Shown here: piece after piece, positions 1 to 12,979 of the stretch
Numbering within the stretch: the stretch's first letter is position 1
Layout of the letters: each line of letters opens with the position of its first letter
From: Maratus speciosus
Lineage: Eukaryota > Arthropoda > Arachnida > Araneae > Salticidae
Assembly: GCA_963932465.1 (NCBI GenBank)
Contig: OZ010793.1
Coordinates: forward strand, 369,424,459-369,488,458
DNA: 64,000 bases
Reading direction: 5' to 3'
Notes under the pieces: model-generated
The model's database searches: none
Told to the model about the DNA's origin: nothing
What the model saw: the letters and a program-made list of their open reading frames with translations, nothing else
Translations under genes and position numbers: made by a program

Positions 1-760
1 GAAATTTCTTCAATTCTTTGATATATACCGGTAGCAGTGCTGCCAGGAATATTTCCGTGAATTGAAGAAAGTATTTCAGAGATAATCGTTAGATAGGAAA
101 CCCCATGTGTTTCCAAAAAAGACTCGAAATTTTCTCTAAGTTCCCACTTTATACGGCAAGATAAGAAGGAACAGGTCAATCATAATTCATCTTAGAAAAT
201 GGCACTTTAGAAACAGCGAGAATAAAGCATGGACCACCTGGGGTCCCTTTCATGCGCCGACATAGTGAAACTAACCGATGCTTTCCCACACTCAGTCGAG
301 CAGCGGGGTAACGGGCGCAAAAAGTAGGCTAGATCTAGGCCAGCCTATCGGAGAACAACGATCATATGATTTTGACAGAATAACATCGCTAGTGGCTAAA
401 AACCTCTCTATTGTTTTTCGGAGAGAAATGAGAGGATATAGGAGATCCTTGATGAAGAAAAGTTAGTTAGCTTCTGGACTCAAGAGAGTGAATCTTTACA
501 GATCTTTATCTGGGACGAGAGATAAATCTCTCGGAGATCACTCATATATTTTTCTCGGAGGTATTAGTCCGAGGGTGAAAGAGAATTCTTTCTCGCGGCG
601 GGAAATAGCCGTGCAGTGCAGGACGCGGCAGGCTGTATATTTCCGTGAATTGAAGAAAGTATTTCTGAGACTGAACTTTGTTTTTATAAACGTGTCCATA
701 AATCTCGAAAATATATTGGTTTCTGTAGTTTCTAAAGATAAAGAACGCTTTTCGTGATCG
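1..760. other. Unclassified segment with a short dispersed repeat
   Basis: No recognisable gene. The motif TTCCGTGAATTGAAGAAAG occurs near 52-70 and again near 643-661 with matching flanks, so a block of about 30 bp is repeated in direct orientation. A diverged relative (TTTCGTGAATTAAAGAAAG) is at about 10978-10996. The short reading frames here (278-466 and 488-757) have no family features. The 488-757 frame and a frame at 10883-11134 both read FRELKKV across the motif, which hints at a decayed repeat family with some coding content, but I cannot name it. Confidence 0.4.
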
Positions 761-783
761 CGGAGGGTGGGGTTACTGTACTT

Positions 784-943
784 TCATTCGTGGTTATATC
801 ATATTTATTAAAAAAGTTATTATATTTATATAAAAAAATTTATATATTATATTTATATATAATATTTATATAATTTATTATTATATTTATATAATATATT
901 TATATAATTTATTATTATATTTATATAAAAATATTTATATATA
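784..943. repeat. AT-rich low-complexity tract
   Basis: Irregular tandem copies of an ATATTTATATAA-type motif fill this stretch. It leads directly into the left arm of the palindromic element that follows, whose right arm also ends in ATATTTATATATA. Nothing coding is visible. Confidence 0.8.
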
Positions 944-1137
944 AATATTATACAGGCATACAAGCAATAAATACAATAAACCCAACTGGAGTGAAAAATT
1001 AGCCCGGGACTAAAATGTACCCGGGACCCCGTCTTGTATATTGTGGTCCCGGGTACAATTCCTGGCTCTGGCTAATTTTTCACTCCAGTTGGGTTTATTG
1101 TATTTATTGTTTGTATGCCTGTATAATATTTATATAT
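934..1137. mobile_element. Palindromic MITE-like element with nested inner hairpin
   Basis: Arms of about 70 bp at 934-1004 and 1070-1137 are near-perfect reverse complements; they include TACAGGCATACAAG and CCAACTGGAGTGAAAAATTA. The 65-bp centre holds a second palindrome, GTACCCGGGACC at 1017-1028 against GGTCCCGGGTAC at 1045-1056. Total length is about 200 bp. It would fold into a long cruciform with a GC-rich tip. A non-autonomous foldback or MITE is the simplest reading; the parent family is unknown. Confidence 0.75.
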
Positions 1138-3549
1138 ACCTTTAACAGATATGATGTGTTTTCAAAATGACATAGTATTAAAAAAAATAAAGCCTGTAGA
1201 TCCGTAGATTTTTTTTTTTTTTTTTTTTTTTTTTAAGAAAATCGAAATATCGACGTTTTTTTTTTATATAAAAGTACCCGTAAATTCTAAACTCCTTACT
1301 TGAGAAACATAATAATAGATCATTTTGTGACTCTATACGTTTAATACATTCAGTGAAAATTTCGTGAAGTTCTTGGCAACCATTTTTCAGAAATTGTGTG
1401 CGCAATGATAAAATCGACGTTTCCAGAAAATTTACTGTAAAGATTAAATCACCCCTTGATCATATTGAAAAAGCTCAAAGTTTAAAACATAACTAGCTTT
1501 TTAATACGAATTTTTAAATGGAGTTTGTATTTAAATGTTCCTAAAGAATATTTAATTACAAGCTATTTTTGAAAATTCGATTTTTGGACACTTTAAAAGA
1601 TACCTGACCCCTTTTAATCATTTTGAGAGAAAAACCAATATGAAGCTTCAGAATATATATATATATATATATATTTTTAAAATTAACAGAAACTCTTTTT
1701 CGGAATTTACACGCAAACAAAGAAATGGTTTTATTTCAGAAATGTTTCCATAAACGTAGGAAATCTAGTTTTTTCTGATGTTTCTAATTTGTCTTGTTCC
1801 AAATGGTTTATGAAAACGTGGGGAAAGTTTCTTGAAACTGATGTTACTATTAATTCAAATTTCGTATTAAAATTTTCGTAAATTTTTTTGTTGAATCAGG
1901 AACATTTTCTAAGCTTTTTTCTAGTGATGTTCGATGTGTTTACCGTTCAAATCCAAGGAAAAATGAGTTAATGTTTTATAGAAAATAATGTTGGTCAATT
2001 AGTTTCATACTTATCTCTGTTAAAGAGAAGTTAATAGTAAAGGTTAATAATAGCAAAGATTCTACTGGAGACAAATCTTTATACGCTTTTCAGAAAAAAC
2101 TCACTTTGTATCCAGCGCAACTCATCTTATTTCTAGGAAAGTGAAGCTGAGTTAACATTTTTACAAACGGGATAGCACTGGCAGATTTTCCGTATGATTA
2201 ATGGATAATTGTACGAGTTTTAAGACGATTTATTCCAATGGCGTTGATGGATAGTGGAAACTTTCCACGTCCTTATTAAAAGTCCACAAATATTATTTAC
2301 AGAGATTCTAACATACAACGCAGTAATTAACAGAAAATATTAAACTAATTTACTAATGTAATTTTTTTAGAAAAATTAAAAATATGCATTCAAATATTTT
2401 TTGGAAAATGAAATCAATCGTACATATTTTTGGAAAAAAAAAAAGAAGTTTTACAACTGCAGAGCAGATGCTAACAAAAACAAGGTTTAATAGGTCTGCG
2501 CCGTCATTGAAAAGGTTTAATGTTGATCCCGCTACATCTCAATTTTTTAAATTAACAATGAATGATATTTTATATTTATTATGATGTGTGATATTAACCT
2601 TTCTATAAGGTATTTCGAATAGTCGAGGCATACTCCAGCATCAAACCATTTTTTTTTTACTCAAAATGTGAAGAAAATATATTTACAAAGTACAAAAGTG
2701 TTCTGAATTGAAGACTTTCTTATTCTTTTAATTTATTGGGGAGGAAAACATTTACTTAAACAGGATAATTTTGGGAGACATTGTCTCATTTTATTCTTCG
2801 AGGCAAAACCATATTAGGTAGTTTGTTTTAGCCTTCATAAAAATCCAAGCTCCAAGTATTTTTTCAATCAATACAATTACAACAAAGGAAAAGTTGTTTA
2901 GTCTGTGCAACGTGATTGGCTGTCGCATAACTGGGGTTATCTGCAATCCCTCACGTGTGCGACCGACCATCAACCACCCATGAAGATCTTAAGCAATTAT
3001 AAAAATTCAGTTCTTTATAAAATATATATTTTTTTCCCTCTTCGAAAATAAATAAATCTCTGAAAACTTTCTACCATCAAGCAAAAGAAAATTAACAACG
3101 GTGATGGATTGATTATGGTCCGATTTATTCAGCGCCATGACTGGGAATGGGGAATTCTGAAAGGCGATCCGGGGGAAAAAAGGGAAAAAATGCACTGCTG
3201 CCACATTAGCAAAGCAAACACTGCATTGATCAATACGCATTAATCACGCTCTGAGTGACGCGTATTTTTATTGTTATTTTTTGGCATCAGTTTTTCACTT
3301 CTCTTGTTAAGTGCAAAAACAAAGTAAAAGGGTACAAAAGAAGAGTCTCTTGTGTGTTAAAGACAAAAGGTGGAGAAGGGAGGTTCCTGGACGTGGCCGA
3401 TCGTGCTAGGTATCGGGCGAAAGCAATTACTGGAATTTCTAATTAACACATTTTAAAGTTCATGAAGCATGTTCTCATTGGCTCACTTATCAACAGAGTG
3501 CTATAAGAAGGAAGGAAGCGAGATAAAAGGGAAAAGAATGCAGGGGATA
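1138..3549. other. AT-rich non-coding DNA, no recognised gene
   Basis: Contains a poly-T run of about 26 nt at 1209-1234 and an (AT)n microsatellite near 1655-1674. The short reading frames are not supported by any domain, codon pattern or splice structure. A slightly more GC-rich patch at 3340-3430 is not recognisable. It looks like intergenic or intronic sequence. Confidence 0.5.
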
Positions 3550-5193
3550 TTTCACGGGAGAACTGGAATTAAAAAAATACTTCGAGTATATGTGAACAGG
3601 ATTCTGTATTGCTGGATCCATTGAAAGCTGATTCATGATTAGATAATTTCATCATACGTGAGTTTGAAAAATGTGCTTTGGGGATGGAAAAAGATATCTT
3701 AATATTTTGTAAGTGTGAATCAAAAATTAAGTAGCCCGTAACAAAACAGTCCAAGTTTTTTTCTTTTTTTCTTTTTAAATCTTATTACAGTCAGATTAAA
3801 TGCTTACATAATTTCAAGGATAAATCATTTATGCGATAGGTATGACTTGATCTTAAATATTGAAATGTGATGCAAAAATATTACATATGTGACAGGTATA
3901 ACAATTTAAATATCGTTAAAAAAATTGTGGAGTACATATTATAGTTTTCCTTCGAATTCAGTATGATAGTTTACCATTTAAGTTTATCAACTAAAGGTAT
4001 TGACCATGGTTAATTGCTTACATATATTAACAAATTGTCATTATATTGACAAGGCGCTTCAACCCGCGATAACTACTTTCACAGGTGAACTGGAATTAAA
4101 AAAAATACTTCGAGTATATGGAAACAGGATTATGTATTGCTGGATCCATTGAAAGCTGATTCAAGATTAGATAATTTCATCATACGTGAGTTTGAAAAAT
4201 GTGCTTTGGGGATGGAAAAAGATATCTTAATATTTTGTAAGTGTGAATCAAAAATTAAGTAGGCCGTAATAAAACAGTTCAAGTTTTTTCTTTCTTCTTC
4301 CTATCTTTTTAAATCTTATTTAGTTTAATGTTTTACAATCGGATTAAATGCATATATATATTCAAGGATAAGTCATTTGTAAGGTATAGGTATGACTTTA
4401 CCTTAATTATTAAAATGTGATGCAAAAATTACATATGTAATAGGTATGACAATTTAAATATCTCTAAAAAAAGTGTGGAGTACATATTATTACAGTTTCC
4501 CTTCGAATTCAGTATGAAAGTTTACAATTCAAGTTTATCAACTAAAGGTATCGCTCACGGTTTATTGATTACATCTCTTAAAAACGTGTCGTTATATTGA
4601 CAAGGCGTTTCAATCCGGGATAACCGATTTCACGGGAAAACTGGAATTAAAAAAATACTTCGAGTATATGTGAACAGGATTCTGTATTGTTGGATCCATT
4701 GAAAGCTGATTCATTGATTAGATAATTTCATCATACATGAGTTTGAAAAATGTGCTTTGGGGATGAAAAAAGATATCTTAATATTTTGTAAGTGTGAATC
4801 AAAAATTAAGTAGGTCGTAATAAAACAATGCAAGATTTTTCTTTCTTTCTTTCTTTTTAAATCTTATTCCGTTTGAGTTTTACAATTAGATTAAATGCAT
4901 ACATATTTTCTATGATAAATCTTTTATATGGTAGGTATCACGTGACCTTCAGTGTTAAAGTGTGATGCAAAAATATTACATATGTATGACAATTTAAATA
5001 TCCTAAAAAAAATAAAGTGTGGAGTACATATTTATAGTTTCCCTTCGAATTCAGTACGATCGTTTACCGTTTAGGCTTGTGAAATAAAGATATATCAACG
5101 TTTACTTTGGTTTATCAACGACCATGGTTTATTGTTTAGATCTCTTAACAATATGTCATTATATCGACAAGGCGTTTCAACCCGGGATAATTG
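3550..5193. repeat. Tandem array, three ~540-bp units
   Basis: Units begin at about 3550, 4077 and 4628 with TTTCAC(A/G)GG...ACTGGAATTAAAAAAATACTTCG; spacings are 527 and 551 bp. Each continues through a conserved block (GCTGGATCCATTGAAAGCTG) and ends with TTGACAAGGCG(C/T)TTCAA near 4048, 4597 and 5165. Units differ by scattered substitutions and small indels in poly-T tracts, so the array is not recent. No coding content. It is either satellite DNA or the internal array of an unidentified element. Confidence 0.85.
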
Positions 5194-7550
5194 GCTTGCA
5201 GAACATACTGCTTGGTGTACAAAACATAGGTAAAAACCATTTTTTTAATTGAAAATTCTAATAGCTTTTTTACATTTACTCTTTTTTTTCCAGATTGTTT
5301 ATTAACAACACAAAAAAGTCTTTTTATATGAGAAATATCAATTGTGTATTAAAATAAATTTTTGAAATTTATTAAATATGATAAAAGCGTAATTTGCCGA
5401 ATGATAAAGTTTAACAGCCGAAAAAATAGCCAAAGATTTTGCTACTTACAGCATCAGATTTAATTCTAATTATTTTAGTGTTTAAGAACATAGTTCGATT
5501 ACATATTTGTTAAATTTGTGTTTTATTTATATTATTTTATTTGTATATTTACTTATTGATAAAGCTTAAATTTCGTTATGGAATATTAGCCAGAAACAAA
5601 TGCTGCATTATTTGTATTGTTGTAAATGTAAACGTGTGAATCTTCCTTTATGGAACTGCACGCGATATAGACTGAAAGAAAAAAGAAAAGAAAGAAAATC
5701 ATTTTAAAACCATTAAAAATAAACAGAAACCTATACAGCTTTCAAACAAATTGCATTTGAAAGTGCATTTCACCCCTATTCGATGGCATAAAAATTAAAA
5801 TTATGCGATGTTTAGAGGTAATTAAATTGTCGAAGAAATGGAAATGGATTACTTACATTGTGTTGCTACTGTCGATATGACGGCAGCGTTACTCACAGTC
5901 ATGTTTTTGCTTTATAATACAGATTTGTTCAATTTTCAACAGTTTTTTAAAAGGAGTATTAAGTGAACTGATTTTTTTTTTTTTTTCAGGAAATGATTTA
6001 CATTACAGATGATATGATTTTATCTTAATTTCTAAATATCGATATCGATGCAAGAATATGCAATCAACAATAAGTGAAAAAATTTAAAAGGCACTTTTTT
6101 AGGTGATGGTGGAGGTGGTGGATATGTGCGAGAGAGATAAAAGTTAGCCTTGGAAATTAATATTATATCTTTTTGTTTAGGTCTGATAACTAGAAATATT
6201 GGCCTTCGTAACCCGTGGTGTATCATTACGGTGATTTGTTCAATTTTCAATAACTTTCAAAATCTCAAAGTCTTCAATATTTGTGGCTACACTTAGGAAT
6301 ATTCCCTCGCTGCATTTACAGTCATATAGTGTTTTATATAAATATGAGTTTCATCGTGTCTGAAAATGTCAGAGTGAGTTGAGTGTGACGGACTGGATAT
6401 ATGGACTGGAGAGGTGAAGCAGTGCTTTGCTGAAGAAATAACCGTTAATAAGTTTTAATGAACATGGTCGCTGCGGAGACTTTATGAGTAGTCATCCAGT
6501 GCGATTAAATTTTTCCACAAAAATTTAATAGAAAAATGGGAATCCCGTTTACTACTTTTAAGTTTATCAAAATAAAGAAGATTTTTTACTTCATTTTACT
6601 TTTTTTTTTACTTTATAAACATTATTCGAAGACTGTAATAAAAAACAAAATTTCCCTATGTATTATCAATCCATGACCAAAACGAAATAAAGTAAAAGGT
6701 GTAAATTCACAAATTGCTGAAATAACAGACTTTTTACCACCACATTATAACTTTTAAATAATGTTTTATTTAGCAATTTTATAGTTCCACCTTAGACTCT
6801 TAAACATTTTGCCGGAAATTAAATTATGAAAAAACCCAGATTTCATATTGAACGTAAACATAAGTTTTTCTCAACTAATAAATAGACAGAAAGCGTATCA
6901 TAGATGCATACCAGATGTATACCATGTTAAGAAAATCTAATTTTTAAACTAAATGATAACGGAAGACATAATGAAAATGGAAATAAAAATTAATTAATCA
7001 TTCAATTAAAAATCCGTAATGAAATATGTAACATAAAAATTTCCTTTTATTAACAAAACTTAGCATTTAGCTATCAATTTTTAAAGCAAATCTAATTTAA
7101 AATTGTATGAAATTATTAATATTTTATCACATGTTTCAAATTTTCTGACAATCTTAAAAACAAAATCTCCCAAACTTCATTTAAATTCTATGAAAATTTT
7201 TAAGAAACTCTAGAAGCAGACATTAATAGAAACTTCGAGAAAAAAAAGCAATTACTAAACCTGATTTGTCGCTCTCCTGCTTTCATATTATTTTATAACT
7301 TCAATGTTTTTTTCTTTAATTGAAATTAGGAAGAAAACTTGGCAATCTTTCTTCAGGTGACAAGTCCCAAGAAAGTCAGACATCATAAAGAAATAATTGA
7401 ACAAAATACAATTTTCGGAAAAGAAATGAAACAAATAATTATAAAAATAGAACCTGGCAAGCGCCGAAAAACTCAACTTATGTTAATACAATAAATCCTA
7501 GCTTTGTGTCGGTGTGTATTGTGACTGCAGAAACAAATGATTCCAAAAAT
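5194..7550. other. AT-rich non-coding DNA, no recognised gene
   Basis: No transposon ends, domains or long reading frames found. A pyrimidine/purine-rich patch at about 6095-6120 gives proline-rich nonsense in one frame. Poly-T tracts lie near 5970-5986 and 6600-6611. Confidence 0.4.
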
Positions 7551-7554
7551 AATT

Positions 7555-8725
7555 CCATTTTCCCAACTGACGAACTTTCGCTGTTGTGATTAATAAAATT
7601 TTGTTCTTTTAAATAGATTTACAAAACGCGTGAAAGAAAAGAAATGGGAAAATTATTTCATACTAATGTAATAATTGTTTTTTTCTGGTGACATAATTTC
7701 TTTTTTCTTTTGTCTTTCTCATTTGCAAGTAAATGACGTACCTGAAAAATGATTTGGTCGTATGGAGCTCAAATATAATTGAAGGGAAAGTCACAGAAAA
7801 TATCTTTCCCTTCAATTTTTGAGAAAAAAAAATGGTTGAAGATATTTAGTTTTGGGATTTTTTATTTGTTTCCTTAATTACATTTCAGTTAGTAAATGTA
7901 GAATGATATAATAACATTCAAGTTTACTTTAGAGCTTTGTGACCATCTGTCCATAATAACATCAATAGATGGTCAGATATACACGGTCTCAATAATATAA
8001 AAGAGTTCAAAAATAATTCCATTTTCATGATACCCGCTTATTTTTCTGATTACATTTCAATGGATATATGTAACCGTATTTAAAAGAATTAAATTAGCAG
8101 TGGAGATAAGAGAATATCCGTCCTCAATAATATCAATAGGTGGTCAAATATACAGGTTGTTTATAAAACAAGTTATTCTACTTGTGCAACATGATATACA
8201 CGGTGTCAATAATACAAATGATTTAAAAAATTATTCCATTTTCATGATAACCGCTTATTTTTCTGAATACTTTTCGATTGATATGTGGAAACGTATTTAA
8301 AAGAATTAAATTAACAGTGGTGATAAGAGGATATCTGTCCTCCATAATATCAATAGGTGGTCAAACATACAGGTTGTTTATAAAACAAGTTATTCTACTT
8401 TCCTCATATATATTAATTTTCCTGATTTTATTTCAAATAGTATGTAGAAACTGATTTAAGAAAAGTCAAACTAACGTTAGAGATTACAAAATACTTCTCA
8501 TTGACATTCTTTGATAGTATTATACAGGTTGTCTGTAATAAAATTATTCTAAAAATAATTGCAATTTTCCAGCAAACGATCTCTGCTGCTGTGATTAAAA
8601 ATATTTCGTTCTTTTAAACAGATTTAACAAACATCGGAAAAGAAATGAACGGGGAAATTATTTCATAGTAATATAATATTTGCTTTTTCTGGTGATATAT
8701 CTTTTTTATTTTATGTATTTTCATT
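7555..8725. repeat. Cluster of direct repeats (~1 kb and ~240 bp spacing)
   Basis: A block of about 170 bp at 7545-7715 (AAATAATTCCATTTTCC..., AAAGAAATGGGAAAATTATT, TTTCTGGTGACATAAT) recurs diverged at 8545-8715. Between them a block of about 240 bp at about 7960-8180 is repeated at about 8195-8400, sharing TTTAAAAGAATTAAATTA and ACAGGTTGTTTATAAAACAA. A stem of 14 bp (AATTGAAGGGAAAG / CTTTCCCTTCAATT) sits at 7777-7790 and 7804-7817. No coding content. Confidence 0.75.
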
Positions 8726-8759
8726 TATAAATAAATGTCGTACTTATGAAATGATTTGA

Positions 8760-9985
8760 TAGTATAGAACCAGACGATATTTGTTATAGAGAACCTTAAA
8801 GCAGTTATATTTCAGATTACAGAGGTATCAGATTATAGAAGCTTATCAGATTATAGAGGAATATTTTTTCTTACAATGTTATTATACATTTGAGCTTAAA
8901 CGTAAACACACAAGAAATAAAACGGACAGTTTATCTTCAAGTTACCGTGTTATTTAGTAAAAAAGACAAACATTGACAGGGCCTGATTATAGCAAAAGCA
9001 AACGAGACAACTGTCCAGAATCACCCAAAGCTAACCTAAGAACCCTAACTGGATCTTTGACTCAGAATCCCACGTAAGATTAGTCCGGTTCTGAATATTA
9101 GTAATTTACATTTTGTCCTGATAAACGGTGACAGCTATTAAAGAAATTCTTGCAGAAGATTAATGTATGAAGAGGAAATTAAGTAAAATTAAGTGTACAG
9201 TGTTTTTATCTTATTTACATTGTATTTTAATTTTTTTTTTTTTATTTTACCTTAAAAGAGCATTTTCAGCTATAAAAATTCCGAATTGAAACAGTTTTTT
9301 TTTTTTTTTTTTTTTTTTTAATTAAATACAGTATAATAGGACGCATTAAGGAGGCCCGGGATCAAAATTCTCAAAAAAATGCATTTTTTTATTTTTCTTG
9401 CTGAAAAAATAACAAAGTTCAATAAATTAAATAAAGCAAACCGCGTATTTCGACAATGATTACATCAGCAGATATAACAATTTTTGTTTTGAACTAACAG
9501 TTCTGCCCTGCCCGTAACTCAAACCTTAAATCCATTTATCTCAGAATAAATTTTGTCGTAATTAGCCATGCTTAAAAGAACATATTTAAATTTTCTTATA
9601 AGATATATGTATGAAACTTAGTACAGAGTTTTTATGTTATTTTTTTAATAATTTTTCTGGAGGATTTTTAATTTCATGTGAAAATTTATAAATTATGATC
9701 TTCAAAATAAAAATCGCTCTCAAAAAACTGTTTTTTTTTTAAACTTTTAAATTTATTATAAATTTTTTTATTATTTATTTTATATAAATCTTGAAGACAA
9801 AATAACTAGAAATCTTTTCTGCACACACTAGTGCAAAAGGTAATCAAATAGGGCAAGTGGTTCATGAGTTATATCAAAAATAAAATAAAATACTTTTTTT
9901 AAAATAAAATTTCAAAGTTTTCAAAAACTTCTTATCTGAAAAGTTATATTAAGAAAAAAAGAAACGTTGCAGAAAAAAATCATTA
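8760..9985. other. AT-rich non-coding DNA with microrepeats
   Basis: CAGATTA(C/T)AGA is repeated four times near 8812-8862. A poly-T run lies at about 9297-9319. The stretch 9350-9910 is very AT-rich with frequent poly-A and poly-T; no transposon ends or coding features are visible. Confidence 0.4.
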
Positions 9986-9989
9986 AAAT

Positions 9990-10290
9990 CCACATAGCAG
10001 TTTTCGTTTGCAGAAAATTTGCAGCAGTCTTGCTTTGCAGACTTGCAGTAAGTTCAGCATGACGAGACTGCAGCAGGATAACGCAAACGCCGAAGTCAAC
10101 ACACTTTGTACTTGCAGCTAGCTTGTCGTGCAAGTTAAACTCTTGCTGTATCAAATTTATTGCAAATTAACGGCAAACAAGTAGAAAATTAAGTTCTGTT
10201 ATGACTAAAATACTGCAAACTCTTTGCAAGCTAGTACAAAATTTAGCTTTGTCTTGCCAAAAAACTGCAAACTTATTCCAAAGTAATAAT
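9990..10290. repeat. TTGCA/TGCAA-enriched segment
   Basis: TTGCA, TGCAA, CTTGC and TGCAG recur at high density (for example CAGACTTGCAGTAAG, CTTGCAGCTAGCTTG, TGCAAACTCTTTGCAAG), many as inverted pairs. A related patch lies at 11000-11130 (CTTGCATGAG ... CTCATGCAAG). It looks like a degenerate short-motif repeat. Function and family are unknown. Confidence 0.45.
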
Positions 10291-12300
10291 TTTGCTATGC
10301 CACACTATCTGTTTACAACTGTCACCCTATAAGTTTAATCCCTTCACTTAGATGCATACACACTGATGTATATGCACCGTCAGAAGATTTCATGTATCGA
10401 TTTTATCACCATTAACAAATAAAGGTAATATTTGTACTTTTAAATTATTTCTGGTATTTCACAAGTAAAGCGTTTAAAAAAAGCGGTGCCAATCGAATAA
10501 AATTTGTGTAAGGGATGGAGTCCCATAAAGGGTTACAAATCATGGACTCTAATGGGGTTAAAGGCAAAAATAAATAAATAAATAAATATCAATTAAAACG
10601 ATATTTTAGAAAAATCCAATAATATTGAGAAAAATTCATTTAAAAATTAAATTTTTCAATATACATTTAAAATGGCCTAAGACTTAAACGTAACATAGCA
10701 AATTAACATAACTTTTTAATTTGCAAGAATTTTTATATGAAATATGTTGTAGATTATAGATAAAATGTTACTTTACAAAAAATAACTACATTTGAACAGT
10801 TAAAATAAAAAATACCTTTTTTCTGGGTTTCTTAACTTAACCAATCAATAAAAATGAGATTCCATAACGATAGCAATGATGTGTGTGTCTTGCCTTTGAG
10901 TATCACCGAATTTCTGAAATTTATGCGCATGTGCTGATTGTCTATTCTCTCAACAGAGGGATTTTTTGCTTTCGTCACTTTCGTGAATTAAAGAAAGTCT
11001 TGCATGAGTTTCATAACAAACTACTCATGCAAGTGGGTAATGGTCTACCTTGCGGGAGATTCGCTGCGAATTTGTCATGGCAAGATAGTATGATAAAAAA
11101 AATCAAACTTCCTGCTAATGTGCATGCTATCTAAGAAGATGCCTAAAAATAAAGAAAAGAAAATTTTGAATACCGGTTTATACAATTTTGATCCCTTTAA
11201 TAATAATTTAAAAAATCAATTATTGATTATACATTACAGTAAAAAAAAAAAAAATCTCTAACAGTTAAATTGAGAACTTAAATAATAAATGTGGTGCATT
11301 CATCAAAATTTCAAACTGTTGATCATACTTTAAAAATATCATTTTCATTTCATATTTCAATTGCATTTGTTTATTTATTTTTGCTTGAATAGTTAATCCC
11401 ATTATAAAAGGAATTTAAAAGGCAGCTTCTGGATGCTTTCGTTATAAAGTATTTCCTCTAATCGTAATCATGAACGGAAAAGTATGAATATGATTACTAT
11501 TCATTAAGATGAAAGGGTAGTACCGTGCACCCGCTTTATTTCACTTTTTTCCAAGAAAGATAAATAACCCCGTATATTTGAACAAAAAAATAATCTCAAA
11601 TGAAAAAAAAAAATGTAGAAAAATTAAAAATCAAAGAGTGTGTAATGAAAGGAACCTTATAACTTAATTTTTATTTCGCATTTTCCTAAAATAAATAAAT
11701 AAATAAACGAGCACAAAATATCATGAATGTTGTATAATATTTTTTTATTTACATGTTTGTGATATCAAGCAAGGTTAATTAATACCATTAAATATTTGAA
11801 CTAAACCATATAAAATAAAAAAGTAATTGCTAAAGTTGTGATCGTAGTCTTTCTAATTATATCTCTTATATGAATATCCATACAAAATTATCTCGGTTTA
11901 ACGATATCATCAGTAAACACACAAACATAAAAAAAAAGTAAATAAAATATCATCAATCCTTACTTCATTCTTGGAGGAGACAATGCCAAGGAATTACATG
12001 CTTCAAAACAAGCTACATCTCGAAAAAATATTACACGATTACTAAAACCACTTAATCTTGTAAGTTTCTTCAGCAAAATGATACAAAAACTCCACAATAA
12101 AGTTTCAAAATAATTAGTTTTAGGAAAAATGTGGAAAAATCATTTTCCTTTTTGCATGTTTTCCGAAAAAAGTACTTCACGTCAATATTTTATGTGGAGA
12201 GATTGCTTCCATTTATTTATAACTCGGAATAATGCATTACTCTTTTTTTTTTCTTCCTTCTACTCAGTCTGTAAAGGCTTCTTATGGGGGAAAAGTTTAA
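10291..12300. other. AT-rich non-coding DNA, no recognised gene
   Basis: Includes (AAAT)n near 10568-10588 and poly-A at about 11240-11253. The 83-codon frame at 10883-11134 overlaps the diverged FRELKKV repeat (about 10978) and the CTTGCATGAG/CTCATGCAAG inverted pair (about 11000-11036). No family is recognisable. Confidence 0.4.
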
Positions 12301-12304
12301 TATT

Positions 12305-12550
12305 TTGTCAAAATCATATGGCACGGAATTTTGTTTTTTCCTGAAATCACAATAAGAACATGTTATACATTATCTTCATTGAGTGTTGTAAGTCTTTTTG
12401 CATCACAGCAAGTAATTACTTCGGTTCACAGTTAACACTAAAATTTTTCTACGAAAGCACTTTTTATAGATTTATTTTTTTCCCTCTGATATTTACATGT
12501 TCTTTAAGCTTTCTTAGTTAAATGTTCTCATGTATTATTTTTTTATATAT
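12305..12550. repeat. Direct repeat copy 1 (~230 bp)
   Basis: The block from GAAATCACAATAAGAACATG (about 12342) through TATTTTTTTATATA matches a second block at about 13024 over about 200 bp at high identity, including CTTCATTGAGTGTTGTAAG and ACTTCGGTTCACAGTTAACA. Upstream similarity extends about 40 bp (ATATGGCACGGAATTTTG against GTAAGGCGCGATATCTTT). No coding support. Confidence 0.8.
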
Positions 12551-12849
12551 AAATATTTTCTGTAAAAGTTTCTTTCAAGTAACTTTCTTTGCTATTTTGA
12601 CTTCTGACAATATTTAATAAATTAACCGGATGGACGAAAAGTCCATGAAGCTTTCAAAAATTAATGAAAGAATGAGCCTTTGTTTTTGGTAATATATGGT
12701 TTATATTAAAATATTTTTCAAACTGTAAGACTTATTTTAAATGAAAATTAAATACATAAATTAAACGTTAAATATTATTAAAGAAAATATTTGAAAACAT
12801 TACTTTATAAAAACAAAAATGGGGAAAAGATGTGTCTATATTATATTGT

Positions 12850-12893
12850 GTACTATTATATTGTGTACTGTATATAATATATATATATATAAA
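12850..12893. repeat. (AT)n and TATTATATTGTGTAC microrepeat
   Basis: Two copies of ACTATTATATTGTGT-like sequence lead into an (AT)n run. This is simple-sequence DNA between the two copies of the 230-bp direct repeat. Confidence 0.7.
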
Positions 12894-12979
12894 AGAAAGA
12901 GAGCTGCTTTACTGTATGTTGTAAGTTTTTGTGTCACATATTTGTTGTTATATTTTTCTATTTGTGAGTGAAATTTCAA

